Shown: one piece after another, positions 1-9,591 of the stretch
Numbering within the stretch: the first letter of the stretch is position 1
Layout: every line of letters begins with the position of its first letter
Assembly: GCF_002964765.1 (NCBI RefSeq)
Contig: NZ_PQCF01000007.1
Location: 186,001 to 250,000, forward strand
Direction: 5' to 3'
From: Pseudoalteromonas sp. T1lg88
GTDB taxonomy: Bacteria > Pseudomonadota > Gammaproteobacteria > Enterobacterales > Alteromonadaceae
Length of the DNA: 64,000 bases
Notes under the pieces: model-generated
Database searches by the model: none
What the model was told of the DNA's origin: nothing
The model's input: the letters and a program-made list of their open reading frames with translations, nothing else
Made by a program: the position numbers and the translations under genes

Positions 1-1
1 T

Positions 2-586
2 GTTAAAGACGTACAGCAGCAGTTGGATTTTTGTCGCGAGCAAGCTTTCCTAATAGATGAAGTGGTGACGGTTACCGCGCAAATACCTTTGCGTCCTTGT
101 CATAACGACACCAAAATCAACAATATGCTGTTTAGCGACAAGCAGGGTACGTCAGAGCCAAAGGCTGCGCCCGCGGCTGCACCCGCGGCCAAAGCCGTTA
201 TCGATCTGGACACCTGCATGCCCGGTTATTGGTTATTCGATTTTGGCGACATGGTGCGCACCTTCTGCTCGCCGGAAGAAGAAGACAGTATTAACCTGGC
301 GAATGTGCGGGTGCGTGAAGAAATCTTTGCCGCCCTGGTGAAGGGCTACATTGAGCCTTTAAAGGCGCACATTACCGCCGAGGAAAAGGCCAGCTTCTGG
401 CTTGGCGCCAGGGTGATGCCCTTTATGATCGGGGTGCGTTTTCTTACCGACTATATCGACGGCGACCATTATTTCAGCATTAAGCATGGCCGCCATAATC
501 TCGACAGAGCCAATAATCAGTTTGCCCTGTATGGCAGCGTACTGGCACAACAAGAAAGGCTTAAGTCGCTGATTGATAATGCTTAA
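2..586 (+). CDS. APH-fold phosphotransferase, N-acetylhexosamine-kinase-like (5' end outside window)
   Basis: The reading frame is open to the left edge, so the N-terminal lobe is missing and the TTG at 23 is probably not a real start. What remains is the C-terminal half of an aminoglycoside-phosphotransferase-fold kinase: the catalytic loop reads PCHNDTKINNMLF and the metal-binding DLD follows in VIDLDTCMPGYWLFDFGD. An Ala/Pro-rich insert (AAPAAAPAAKA) lies between them. The wording of these motifs recalls bacterial N-acetylhexosamine 1-kinases (NahK type) rather than antibiotic kinases; this is from memory of the family. The next gene is a GH109 alpha-N-acetylgalactosaminidase-like enzyme, which fits an amino-sugar role. 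A terminator at 594-617 separates the two genes. The substrate is inferred only; choline or homoserine kinases share the fold. Confidence 0.75.
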   Translation, partial: VKDVQQQLDFCREQAFLIDEVVTVTAQIPLRPCHNDTKINNMLFSDKQGTSEPKAAPAAAPAAKAVIDLDTCMPGYWLFDFGDMVRTFCSPEEEDSINLANVRVREEIFAALVKGYIEPLKAHITAEEKASFWLGARVMPFMIGVRFLTDYIDGDHYFSIKHGRHNLDRANNQFALYGSVLAQQERLKSLIDNA

Positions 587-593
587 ACTACAG

Positions 594-617
594 ACCCAGC
601 AAATAGCTGGGTTTTTT
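594..617 (+). terminator. Rho-independent terminator after the sugar-kinase-like gene
   Basis: Seven-base stem ACCCAGC/GCTGGGT around a five-base loop, followed by a T run, eight bases after the kinase stop codon. Confidence 0.8.
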
Positions 618-716
618 ATCGCTTTCATTTGCCATTAATCTCGTTCCTTTTGCCTGCCTTGGTGCTTTACGCTAGCTTGCTAGAAAAGCCTGGAAAGACA
701 AGACTGAGGAACGAGC

Positions 717-2099
717 ATGAAACAATTCAACAGACGCGATTTTTTAAAGGCGGCGGGAGCGGTGGCCGGTGCCGCCGCAACGGCGTCGATGGCGGGCTGC
801 GCCGGAACTGCCGCTGGTACTGCGGCTACACCAAAGGCTCAGGGCCAGTCGGTGATCGGATTAATCGCCCCAAAAATGGATGTGGTGCGGGTCGGCTTTA
901 TCGGTGTGGGTCAGCGTGGCTATGGCCATGTAAAACGCATGAGCTACATTGAGGGCGCCGAAATCAAAGCCATTTGTGATACTCACCAAGAGGTGCTGGA
1001 TCGCGCCGTCGACTTCCTGGTTAAAGAAGGCAAGGAAAAACCCACCGCCTACGGTGACAGCGAGCTGGCCTATAAAGACATGTTGGCCCGCGATGATATT
1101 GATATCGTGATTATTTCCACGCCCTGGCGCTGGCATGCGCCCATGGCCATCGACACCATGAACAGTGGCAAGCACGCCTTTGTCGAGGTGCCACTGGCGC
1201 TGACGGTTGAAGAAATGTGGGAGATAGTCGACACCGCCGAGCGTACCCAGAAAAACTGCATGATGATGGAAAACGTCAACTACGGCCGTGACGAATTGAT
1301 GGTATTGAACATGGTGCGCCAGGGTGTCTTCGGCGAGTTACTTCACGGTGAGGCGGCCTATATTCATGAGCTGCGCTGGCAGATGAAAGAAATCGAGCAC
1401 AAGACAGGCTCGTGGCGTACCGCCTGGCATACGCGCCGTGATGGCAACCTTTACCCCACGCACGGTTTGGGCCCGGTTTCCCAGTATATGAATATCAACC
1501 GGGGTGATCGTTTTGATTACCTCACCTCCATGAGCTCGCCTGCCCTGGGCCGTGCCGCCTACGCCCAGCGTGAATTCCCGGCGGAGCACGGGCGTAATCA
1601 ACTTAAGTATATTGCTGGCGACATGAATACCACGCTGATCAAAACCGTTAACGGCCGCAGTATCATGGTGCAACACGATACCACCACGCCGCGCCCCTAT
1701 AGTCGTCACAACCTGATCCAGGGCACCAATGGAGTTTTCGCCGGTTTCCCCAATCGTATTGCCTTGGAGCATGGCGGCAACAAGAGTTTCCACGAATGGG
1801 AATACGATATGCAGCCCTGGTACGATAAATATGATCACCCCTTGTGGCAGAAAATGGGCGCTGAAGCCGAGCGCAATGGTGGTCACGGCGGTATGGATTT
1901 CTTGATGTTCTGGCGCATGATCTATTGCCTGCGCAATGCTGAGCCTTTGGACCAGGATGTCTATGACGGCGCTGCATGGTCGGTAATTTCGCCGCTGTCA
2001 GCGCAATCGGTGGCCAATCGCAGTGAGTCCATCACTATTCCAGACTTTACCCGTGGTGCCTGGCGCAGCGCCACACCCCTGGGCATAGTCGGCGCATAA
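717..2099 (+). CDS. Glycosyl hydrolase family 109 (alpha-N-acetylgalactosaminidase type), Tat-exported lipoprotein
   Basis: 460 residues. The N-terminus carries a twin-arginine signal ([10 protein letters not shown]) running into a lipobox-like MAGC near residue 28, so the protein is probably exported folded and lipid-anchored. The body is a Gfo/Idh/MocA-type NAD-binding fold: [13 protein letters not shown] is the Rossmann glycine motif, then [16 protein letters not shown] and [12 protein letters not shown]. It closely resembles what I remember of Shewanella GH109 proteins, including the C-terminal ending [10 protein letters not shown]109 enzymes cleave alpha-linked N-acetylgalactosamine by an NAD-dependent oxidation/elimination mechanism. 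A ribosome site TGAGGA lies at 705-710, and an APH-fold kinase gene lies just upstream. Other Gfo/Idh/MocA oxidoreductases share the fold, but the long sequence agreement favours GH109. Confidence 0.88.
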   Translation: MKQFNRRDFLKAAGAVAGAAATASMAGCAGTAAGTAATPKAQGQSVIGLIAPKMDVVRVGFIGVGQRGYGHVKRMSYIEGAEIKAICDTHQEVLDRAVDFLVKEGKEKPTAYGDSELAYKDMLARDDIDIVIISTPWRWHAPMAIDTMNSGKHAFVEVPLALTVEEMWEIVDTAERTQKNCMMMENVNYGRDELMVLNMVRQGVFGELLHGEAAYIHELRWQMKEIEHKTGSWRTAWHTRRDGNLYPTHGLGPVSQYMNINRGDRFDYLTSMSSPALGRAAYAQREFPAEHGRNQLKYIAGDMNTTLIKTVNGRSIMVQHDTTTPRPYSRHNLIQGTNGVFAGFPNRIALEHGGNKSFHEWEYDMQPWYDKYDHPLWQKMGAEAERNGGHGGMDFLMFWRMIYCLRNAEPLDQDVYDGAAWSVISPLSAQSVANRSESITIPDFTRGAWRSATPLGIVGA

Positions 2100-2123
2100 C
2101 ACAGCCCTAGATGTATGCCGGCT

Positions 2124-2190
2124 TTGTAGGTCGGTCTTTTAGGCCGACAAAAATGCCCTTCTGTAGCAATGTCGGCACAGCGCGCCGACC
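2124..2190. repeat. REP-like palindromic element, copy 1
   Basis: Two stem-loops sit side by side. The first is GTCGGTCT-TTT-AGGCCGAC (about 2130-2148), inside a 30-base block 2124-2153 that recurs at 19478-19507 with one difference. The second is TGTCGGC...GCCGAC at 2170-2189, which recurs in similar form at 19524-19544. The element lies downstream of the GH109 gene and outside any coding frame. It looks like a chromosomal REP/BIME family member. Confidence 0.7.
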
Positions 2191-2223
2191 CACAAAATCA
2201 TATTTCTAGATGGATGACGATAA

Positions 2224-2263
2224 GTGTCCGGCCTTGGACACAGAGGTGTCCGGTCGCGGACGC
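2224..2263. promoter_or_regulatory. Tandem palindromic sites, candidate enhancer for a sigma-54 activator
   Basis: Two 18-base sites, GTGTCCGGCCTTGGACAC (2224-2241) and GTGTCCGGTCGCGGACGC (2246-2263), share TGTCC-N6-GGAC and are centred 22 bp apart, two helical turns. They lie about 65-100 bp upstream of a sigma-54-like promoter (2326-2340), the usual place for an activator. E. coli GlrR recognises TGTC-N10-GACA as I recall; here the spacing is N8, so the regulator is not certain. Confidence 0.55.
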
Positions 2264-2325
2264 TATTTGTATGGTGAAAATAGAATCCTGTTTACAGGTT
2301 GTTGAATTCTATGGTTATTTTATTT

Positions 2326-2340
2326 TGGCACGGTCGTTGA
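2326..2340 (+). promoter_or_regulatory. Sigma-54-like (-24/-12) promoter
   Basis: TTGGCACGGTCGTTGA at about 2325-2340 matches the consensus TGGCACG-N4-TTGC except that the final GC of the -12 element is GA. It lies about 50 bp before the start codon of the small secreted protein at 2389 and just downstream of two palindromes. Confidence 0.5.
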
Positions 2341-2388
2341 TAGTAACTAAGAGACATTTATTTACTAGCTTGAACCAAGGATACCATT

Positions 2389-2628
2389 ATGAAATACCTA
2401 CATGCAGCCATAGTTTCCGGTCTACTGTTAATGAGTTCACTGACCCATGCCAATACCCTGGTGCAGGAAGTGGAGCAGGCCATTAAGCAGACCACCCAAG
2501 AGGCGTTGGCCCAGTTAGTGGCGGCGCAGAAAAAGGCCATACAGGACTCGCTCACCCAGATGTTGTTGCAGCCAACGAAGGCGCTGCCGAGAGACAAAAA
2601 AACTGATGTCACGCCTGCTAAGGATTAA
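2389..2628 (+). CDS. Small secreted protein, 79 residues, unknown function
   Basis: I do not recognise a family. Residues 1-21 form a clear Sec signal peptide (MKYLHAAIVSGLLLMSSLTHA) with a cleavage site after THA. The mature part is about 58 residues, rich in Gln, Ala, Thr and Lys and probably mostly alpha-helical (VEQAIKQTTQEALAQLVAAQ), with a charged C-terminal tail. There is no cysteine in the mature part. AAGGA lies about 10 bases before the ATG. It stands alone, convergent with yfhL, behind a sigma-54-like promoter and two palindromes, so it may be an envelope-stress-induced periplasmic protein. That role is inference. Confidence 0.7.
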   Translation: MKYLHAAIVSGLLLMSSLTHANTLVQEVEQAIKQTTQEALAQLVAAQKKAIQDSLTQMLLQPTKALPRDKKTDVTPAKD

Positions 2629-2641
2629 TCCATGTGGGTGG

Positions 2642-4021
<1,380 letters not shown>

Positions 4022-4037
<16 letters not shown>

Positions 4038-5392
4038 TCTGACCCCAGGGTAGGGAAGGGGTTACGAGTGTCCTGACCCGGCATTAAGTTGCGCAGCAGG
4101 ATGGCTTTGTCCAGGTCGATATCCTCAGGCAATGGAATACGAACTATATGGCCCGAGCCCTTAGCATCGTCTATGCTTTCGCCCTTTTTATTTTCCATAT
4201 GCTCAAGGTTAAAGTTGATATTGCCCTGTGGCGTCATCAGCTCTAACGAATGGCCGGTACAGAATTTGTTTTTCACATCGATTTCCACCAGGCCATTGTT
4301 GGTGCGTCCTAACACTTCACCGACAAACTGCTGCGAGTCGGAGACCGAATGGCCATAGTCATAATTTTGGTAGTCCTGATGTGCATGGCGCTTTAAGAAG
4401 CCTTCGGTATAGCCACGGTGTGCCAGATGCTCCAGGCTCTTCATCAGCGTCGGGTCGAAGGGCTTGCCGGCCACCGCATCGTCGATGGCGCGACGATAAA
4501 CCTGAGCGGTGCGTGCCACGTAATAGAAGGATTTGGTGCGGCCTTCTATCTTCAAGCTGTGCACACCCATACGCGTCAGCGCATCCACATATTGCACCGC
4601 GCGCAGGTCCTTGGAATTCATGATGTAGGTGCCGTGCTCGTCTTCGAATGCAGGCATGTATTCCCCCGGGCGACCTTGCTCTTCGAGCATAAAGACTTCC
4701 TTGGTTGGCTCACCCAGGCCCAGAGTCGGATCGATCTTGTGCACCAGGTCACCGGTTTCTGTTTCTTCGCCGGGTTTGACATCATAGCTCCAGCGACAGG
4801 CGTTGGTGCAGGTGCCTTGGTTCGGGTCACGCTTGTTGATATAACCGCTGAGCAGGCAACGCCCAGAATAGGCCATACACAGGGCGCCGTGCACAAACAC
4901 TTCTAACTCGGTGTTAGGGCAAAGCTCGCGGATTTCACCGATTTCCTCCAGTGACAATTCCCGGGATAAAATAACCCGCTCTATGCCTTGCTTAGCCCAG
5001 AACAGCACGCTGGCATAGTTCACCGCATTGGCCTGCACGCTCAAATGAATGGGCATATCCGGCCATTTTTCTTTTACTAGCATGATCAGACCCGGATCGG
5101 ACATGATCAGCGCATCCGGTTTCATGGCGATAACCGGCTCGATATCACGCAAATAGGTTTTTACCTTGGCATTATGCGGCGCGATGTTAGACACCACGTA
5201 AAGCTTTTTATTTTGCGCATGGGCTTCATTGATACCCAGCTCTAAGTTGGCGAGATTAAATTCGTTGTTGCGCACCCGTAAACTGTATCTGGGTTGTCCG
5301 GCATAAACCGCATCGGCGCCATAAGCAAAGGCGTAGCGCATATTTTTTAAGCTGCCCGCCGGGCTAAGTAATTCAGGAGTAAAGATAGACAT
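4022..5392 (-). CDS. trhP: tRNA uridine hydroxylation protein TrhP (YegQ), peptidase U32 family
   Basis: 456 residues, full length for YegQ/TrhP. It starts with the U32 signature region (PELLSPAGSLKNMRYAFAYGADAVYAG) and has the conserved cysteines C172, C179, C195 and C199 (CMAYSGRC, then TCTNAC), which in this family hold an iron-sulfur cluster. TrhP uses prephenate to make 5-hydroxyuridine at position 34 of several tRNAs. The C-terminal third carries a small beta-barrel region. It is transcribed alone, convergent with the glycerate-kinase-like gene. Ferredoxin yfhL lies nearby on the same strand, a plausible electron donor. Confidence 0.92.
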
Positions 5393-5617
5393 GGTTAATT
5401 CCTTGGCTGAGTCCGAGTCAACTGAGGTAAAAAATAGCGGCGGATTCTAGCGCGTGTGCCCGCTGTGGATTTTGATTTGGATCAGGGTTTGGGTGAGCTG
5501 GTGGAGCTGCATCCGGTCTATGGCCCGGGTTCCGTGAGGCCCATTAGTCAAAGCGTCACAAAAATTTGTTAGTCTTGCCCGGGTCACAATGTAGTAGGAT
5601 TTTCATGCTAAAGCGCG

Positions 5618-5623
5618 TATAAT
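5618..5623 (+). promoter_or_regulatory. Candidate -10 element of ndk
   Basis: A perfect TATAAT lies 52 bases upstream of the ndk start, in the context GCGCGTATAATTCGCGCC. No good -35 hexamer is seen at the proper spacing, so this is a partial call. Confidence 0.5.
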
Positions 5624-5674
5624 TCGCGCCCGGTAAAGTTTAACACTTAAATTTAACGTTATTTGGAGCAACAC

Positions 5675-6106
5675 ATGGCTTTAGAGCGCACTTTCTCTAT
5701 CGTTAAGCCTGATGCGGTAGCTAAAAACCACATCGGTGCAATCTACAACCGTTTCGAGTCTGCTGGTCTTAAGATCGTAGCATCTAAAATGGTTCACCTT
5801 TCACAAGAGCAAGCTGAAGGCTTCTACGCTGAGCACAAAGAGCGTCCTTTCTTTGGTGCCCTTGTTTCTTTCATGACTTCTGGTCCAGTAATGGTTCAGG
5901 TTCTTGAAGGTGAAGATGCAGTACGTAAAAACCGCGAAATCATGGGTGCTACTAACCCAGCTGAAGCGGCTGCTGGTACTCTACGTGCTGACTATGCTGA
6001 CAGCATCGACGAGAACGCGGTACACGGTTCAGACGCTCCTGAGTCTGCTGCTCGCGAAATCGCTTACTTCTTCGCTGAAGAAGAAATCTGCCCACGTACT
6101 CGTTAA
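5675..6106 (+). CDS. ndk: Nucleoside diphosphate kinase
   Basis: 143 residues, the standard Ndk length. It begins [18 protein letters not shown], has the active-site histidine in the family motif ending in NAVHGSD, and a C-terminal [13 protein letters not shown]. It transfers the gamma phosphate between nucleoside triphosphates and diphosphates in the cytoplasm. The ATG at 5675 is preferred over an in-frame TTG at 5663: GGAG at 5665-5668 is well placed and the family starts there. Codon choice is strongly biased, as expected for a highly expressed gene. It is first in the conserved run leading to der and has its own terminator. Confidence 0.97.
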   Translation: MALERTFSIVKPDAVAKNHIGAIYNRFESAGLKIVASKMVHLSQEQAEGFYAEHKERPFFGALVSFMTSGPVMVQVLEGEDAVRKNREIMGATNPAEAAAGTLRADYADSIDENAVHGSDAPESAAREIAYFFAEEEICPRTR

Positions 6107-6131
6107 TTTCGAGTTGTAAGCAGAACCAGGG

Positions 6132-6154
6132 AAGGGCCTTCAGGCCCTTTTCTT
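6132..6154 (+). terminator. Terminator after ndk
   Basis: Stem AAGGGCC/GGCCCTT with a TTCA loop, followed by TTC TT, 26 bases after the ndk stop. Confidence 0.8.
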
Positions 6155-6274
6155 GTCTCATGCAATTCCTTAGTTTATTTGCTCTGCGCTGAGTGAACTA
6201 AGAAATTGCTATAATGGTTAAATTGTGTACAATTGCCGCCTTCGTTTTATCCGTCACCTGATAGAGGTTTATTC

Positions 6275-7405
6275 ATGGCCACGACTGAGAAAAAAATCAA
6301 TTTACTCGATTTTAATCGCCAAGGTATGCGCGACTATTTTGCATCCATTGGTGAAAAGCCGTTTCGTGCCGATCAGGTGATGAAGTGGATCTATCATTTC
6401 GGCATCGATAACTTCGAAGAAATGAGCAATCTGAATAAGAAGCTGAAGGCTCGCCTGCAAGCCGAATGTGAAATTCGTGCGCCGGAGATCACGGTTAAAC
6501 AACCTTCTAGCGACGGTACTATCAAGTACGCACTTATCCTTGATGGTGGCCAGGAAGTAGAAACTGTGTGGATCCCGGAAAAAGACCGCGCTACCTTGTG
6601 TGTGTCTTCTCAGGTTGGCTGTGCCCTTGAATGTACCTTCTGCTCGACCGCGCAGCAGGGCTTTAACCGTAACCTTAAGGTGTCGGAAATCATAGGTCAG
6701 GTGTGGCGTGTGGCCAAAGATATCGGCCTGCATGGCGATAGCACCCGTCGTCCTATTACCAATGTGGTCATGATGGGCATGGGTGAGCCTTTGCTAAACC
6801 TTAAAAACGTCGTGCCTGCGATGGAACTGATGATGGACGATTGGGCCTTTGGCCTGTCGAAACGTCGCGTTACCCTAAGTACCTCTGGCGTGGTGCCGGC
6901 CCTTGATTTGCTTAAAGAGCAAATCGACGTGGCTCTGGCTATTTCTTTGCACGCACCGAACAATCCATTGCGTGACGAGTTGGTACCAATTAACAAGAAG
7001 TACCCGATCGAAGAGTTCCTGGCCGCTTGTCGTCGTTATATCGACGGGTCTAAAGCGAATAAGGAAGTGACGGTAGAATACGTGATGCTGCAGGAAGTAA
7101 ACGATAGCACGGATCATGCCCATGAGTTGGTGCAAACCCTAAAAGGCACGCCTTCTAAGGTGAACTTGATCCCATTCAACCCCTTCCCGGGCAATGAATA
7201 TGGTCGTTCCAGCAACTCACGCATTGACCGTTTCTCCAAGGTACTGCAAGCCGCCGGCATTACCACCATAGTCAGACGTACCCGAGGTGATGATATCGAT
7301 GCCGCTTGTGGTCAGCTGGTGGGTGATGTAGTCGATAGAACCAAGCGACTGGCCAAACGCCAGGAGCGAGAAAAGAACGCAATCGCGGTAAATGTCTCTC
7401 AGTAA
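6275..7405 (+). CDS. rlmN: 23S rRNA (A2503)/tRNA (A37) C2-methyltransferase RlmN, radical SAM
   Basis: 376 residues. The radical-SAM cluster motif is C116-X3-C120-X2-C123 (CALECTFC). The resolving cysteine of the dual-cysteine mechanism lies near the C-terminus in [22 protein letters not shown] is the SAM-binding GEP-type motif. RlmN methylates A2503 of 23S rRNA and A37 of some tRNAs. The start MATTEKK at 6275 has AGAGG 9 bases upstream; the frame runs 14 codons further without homology. It lies between ndk and pilF, as in many gammaproteobacteria. Confidence 0.96.
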   Translation: MATTEKKINLLDFNRQGMRDYFASIGEKPFRADQVMKWIYHFGIDNFEEMSNLNKKLKARLQAECEIRAPEITVKQPSSDGTIKYALILDGGQEVETVWIPEKDRATLCVSSQVGCALECTFCSTAQQGFNRNLKVSEIIGQVWRVAKDIGLHGDSTRRPITNVVMMGMGEPLLNLKNVVPAMELMMDDWAFGLSKRRVTLSTSGVVPALDLLKEQIDVALAISLHAPNNPLRDELVPINKKYPIEEFLAACRRYIDGSKANKEVTVEYVMLQEVNDSTDHAHELVQTLKGTPSKVNLIPFNPFPGNEYGRSSNSRIDRFSKVLQAAGITTIVRRTRGDDIDAACGQLVGDVVDRTKRLAKRQEREKNAIAVNVSQ

Positions 7406-7414
7406 CATAAAAAT

Positions 7415-7456
7415 AAGCCCTTTTTTCAAATAATTGATGAAACAAAAGGGCTTTTC
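7415..7456 (+). terminator. Terminator between rlmN and pilF
   Basis: Ten-base stem AAGCCCTTTT (7415-7424) pairs with AAAAGGGCTT (7444-7453), followed by T's. The loop is 19 bases and AT-rich. The stem could terminate rlmN transcription in the + direction. Confidence 0.65.
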
Positions 7457-7497
7457 AGTAATGATAGGTGCAATAACGGAATAAACGAGGCTAAGCC

Positions 7498-9591
7498 ATG
7501 CGCAAGCTGTTAGTGACCAGTATAAGTTTACTCGCCCTTGGTGGGTGTGTAACCGAAAGTACATATGTGGGCAGTGACAAGCCCGTTGTTGAAAAGAAAA
7601 TCAATAACGTAGAAGCCGCCCGCACCCGAATCTCCCTTGCCTTAAATTACCTTTCCCAAGGCGATAGCACGCAAGCCAAATATAACCTAGAACGTGCTGC
7701 TAAATTCGCCCCGGAACTGCCAGAGGTACATTACTCCATTGCTTATTACTACCAGCAGGTTGGTGAGAAGCAAAGAGCCAAAGACGCTTATGAAAAGGCA
7801 CTCAGTCTAGAGCCGAACGATCCTAATACCCTAAACAACTACGGGGTGTTTTTATGTGATATCGGTGAGTATGATCTAGCGGTCGATAAGTTTATGGCTG
7901 CCATTGAGGTTCCGAGTTACCTGCGCGTAGCGGAAAGTTATGAAAACCTGGCGCTGTGCGCGCTGGAATTTGATAAGTTTGATGCTGCCGAAACCTTCTT
8001 AGAAGACTCCCTGCAGCACAGCTCGTTACGCCCATCAAGCCTAATCAACCTGGCTGCGGTAAAGTATGCTAAAAGTGACTTTTATAATGCTCAGCAGGTG
8101 TTAAATCGCTACCAGCGCACCGGTCGTATCTCGTCACGTTCCCTTTTACTTGGTTACTTGATCCATGACCGTATGGGTCATATTGAAGATGCCCGTAAGT
8201 TGGCCGAAACCATTACCGTCACTTACCCCTCGTCGATAGAAGCGCGCATTATTCGCGAACAGCGCTACAGCGCCAGTGAATTTGAACAATTGCGTGAACA
8301 GTACCGTCGTCACAAGCTCACCGAGCTGCAAGACAGCATGGAAGGCAATCAAATCGTTGCCAAACCTAAGATTAAGGTTGTGAAGAAAAAGACCGGTGCT
8401 GAATCAGAAGCCAGTGCTGAGGTCTTAACAGCGGCCGCACCAGCGGCAGAATTTGTTGAGACCTCGGTTGCGACCGTAGCAGCCGAGACAGCTGTGGAAG
8501 TGGCTGCCGAAGCAGTAGACACAGTGGCGGAGCAAATTGATGTTAAGGCAGAAGCTGAACCTTCAGCCGAGCCTTCGGCAGAGCCTTCAGTCGAGCCTTC
8601 AGCCGAGTCAGCAGTTGAGCTTTCTGCCGAGACAGTCGAGACGGCAACCGACACCATGCTTGAAACAGCGGATGAACTGGGAGAAGAAGCTTCGGCCGAA
8701 GCTATCGCCGTCGAGAATCAGGCCAGCGAACAAATGGCTGCTGTTGAAACGGCAACCGAGCAAACAACTGAAGCGGCCAATGAGTTAGCATCTGAGCTTA
8801 CGGCATCGGCTAAAAGTGCAGAGCAAGAGCTGGTATCTGAGGTTAAGTCTTCGACTGAGCCGTCAGCCGAGCCGTCAACCAAGCCTTCGGCAGTGCCTAC
8901 TACCGAAGCCGCGACGAAATCTCTAGACGCAGCAAAGAGCAAGGCTGAAGAAAAAGCTAAAGCAGAGACCTCGACTGAGTCTTCGACCCAGAAGCCTGAC
9001 GAATCTAGCGTTACTACCCTGGCCGAGCAAAAGGATCAATTACAGTCAGAATTGGCGCGTGAGTTTGCTTCCTTGCAGTTGGCTGCGGATGTAACTGCAG
9101 AAGATAAGCCGGAGGCTGAGGATGTGACCGAGCAGCTTGCTGCTAACAGTGCACAGCTTGAAGAAGTCGCTGAATCTCAGGAGCAGGTCGAAGATGTAAG
9201 CCCTGCAGCCGAGGTGGTGACGCCAAAGGCCAAGGTGGTTGAGCAAATGGCCATTGCCAATACTGCGGGTAAAAAAGAAATCCCTTTCCATGTGATGCAA
9301 AAGGGTGAAAACCTGTTTAATGTTTCGACCCGCTATAATATCCGTCTAAGCACCTTACGTAAGTGGAATAACCTCGTCAGTGCCGATCATGTGCAAGTTG
9401 GCCGCAAGATTTACTTACAGCAACCGTATAATTATCATACCGTGGCTGAGGGTGATACCTTGTTTGAGATTTCCAGGAAATACAATGTGCGTATGGAAAA
9501 GCTTTTGGAGTGGAACCAGATTGAAGAAAACAGCAAATTGGTTCCGGGCGATAAAGTATATATAGCAGATCCTAAGAATTATCGATTATGA
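7498..9591 (+). CDS. pilF: PilF/PilW-like TPR lipoprotein with a long linker and two C-terminal LysM domains
   Basis: 697 residues, against about 250 for ordinary PilF. A lipobox (LLALGGC, Cys17) marks an outer-membrane lipoprotein. Residues about 35-270 are TPR repeats of the PilF/PilW type that help secretin assembly of type IV pili (RISLALNYLSQGD, PNDPNTLNNYGVFLCDIGEYD). Residues about 300-590 are low complexity, rich in Ala, Glu, Ser and Thr, with EPSA-type 12-base repeats. Two LysM peptidoglycan-binding domains follow: about 597-645 (HVMQKGENLFNVS) and 646-697 (HTVAEGDTLFEIS). The position between rlmN and rodZ matches pilF/pilW elsewhere. The start codon has GAGG upstream, and the stop overlaps rodZ (ATGA). 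The LysM tail makes it look like a PilF-FimV hybrid. Confidence 0.85.
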   Translation: MRKLLVTSISLLALGGCVTESTYVGSDKPVVEKKINNVEAARTRISLALNYLSQGDSTQAKYNLERAAKFAPELPEVHYSIAYYYQQVGEKQRAKDAYEKALSLEPNDPNTLNNYGVFLCDIGEYDLAVDKFMAAIEVPSYLRVAESYENLALCALEFDKFDAAETFLEDSLQHSSLRPSSLINLAAVKYAKSDFYNAQQVLNRYQRTGRISSRSLLLGYLIHDRMGHIEDARKLAETITVTYPSSIEARIIREQRYSASEFEQLREQYRRHKLTELQDSMEGNQIVAKPKIKVVKKKTGAESEASAEVLTAAAPAAEFVETSVATVAAETAVEVAAEAVDTVAEQIDVKAEAEPSAEPSAEPSVEPSAESAVELSAETVETATDTMLETADELGEEASAEAIAVENQASEQMAAVETATEQTTEAANELASELTASAKSAEQELVSEVKSSTEPSAEPSTKPSAVPTTEAATKSLDAAKSKAEEKAKAETSTESSTQKPDESSVTTLAEQKDQLQSELAREFASLQLAADVTAEDKPEAEDVTEQLAANSAQLEEVAESQEQVEDVSPAAEVVTPKAKVVEQMAIANTAGKKEIPFHVMQKGENLFNVSTRYNIRLSTLRKWNNLVSADHVQVGRKIYLQQPYNYHTVAEGDTLFEISRKYNVRMEKLLEWNQIEENSKLVPGDKVYIADPKNYRL
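8559..8907 (+). repeat. 12-base coding repeats (EPSA units) in pilF
   Basis: GAGCCTTCAGCC-like units encoding Glu-Pro-Ser-Ala repeat in tandem around 8559-8612. A second, more degenerate block lies around 8857-8905. The units are in frame, so copy-number change would lengthen or shorten the linker without breaking the protein. Confidence 0.75.

Noticed and set aside
629-952. 107-codon ORF overlapping the GH109 start
   Set aside because: It lies mostly inside the GH109 gene in another frame and has no recognisable motif or ribosome site.
2281-2486. Sequence resembling a longer ORF across the sigma-54-like region (2169-2486)
   Set aside because: It spans the palindromes and promoter and overlaps the small secreted gene in another frame; no ribosome site.
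8349-8942. Minus-strand Ser/Ala-rich ORFs opposite the pilF linker
   Set aside because: They are reverse-strand shadows of the repetitive linker codons without signals of their own.
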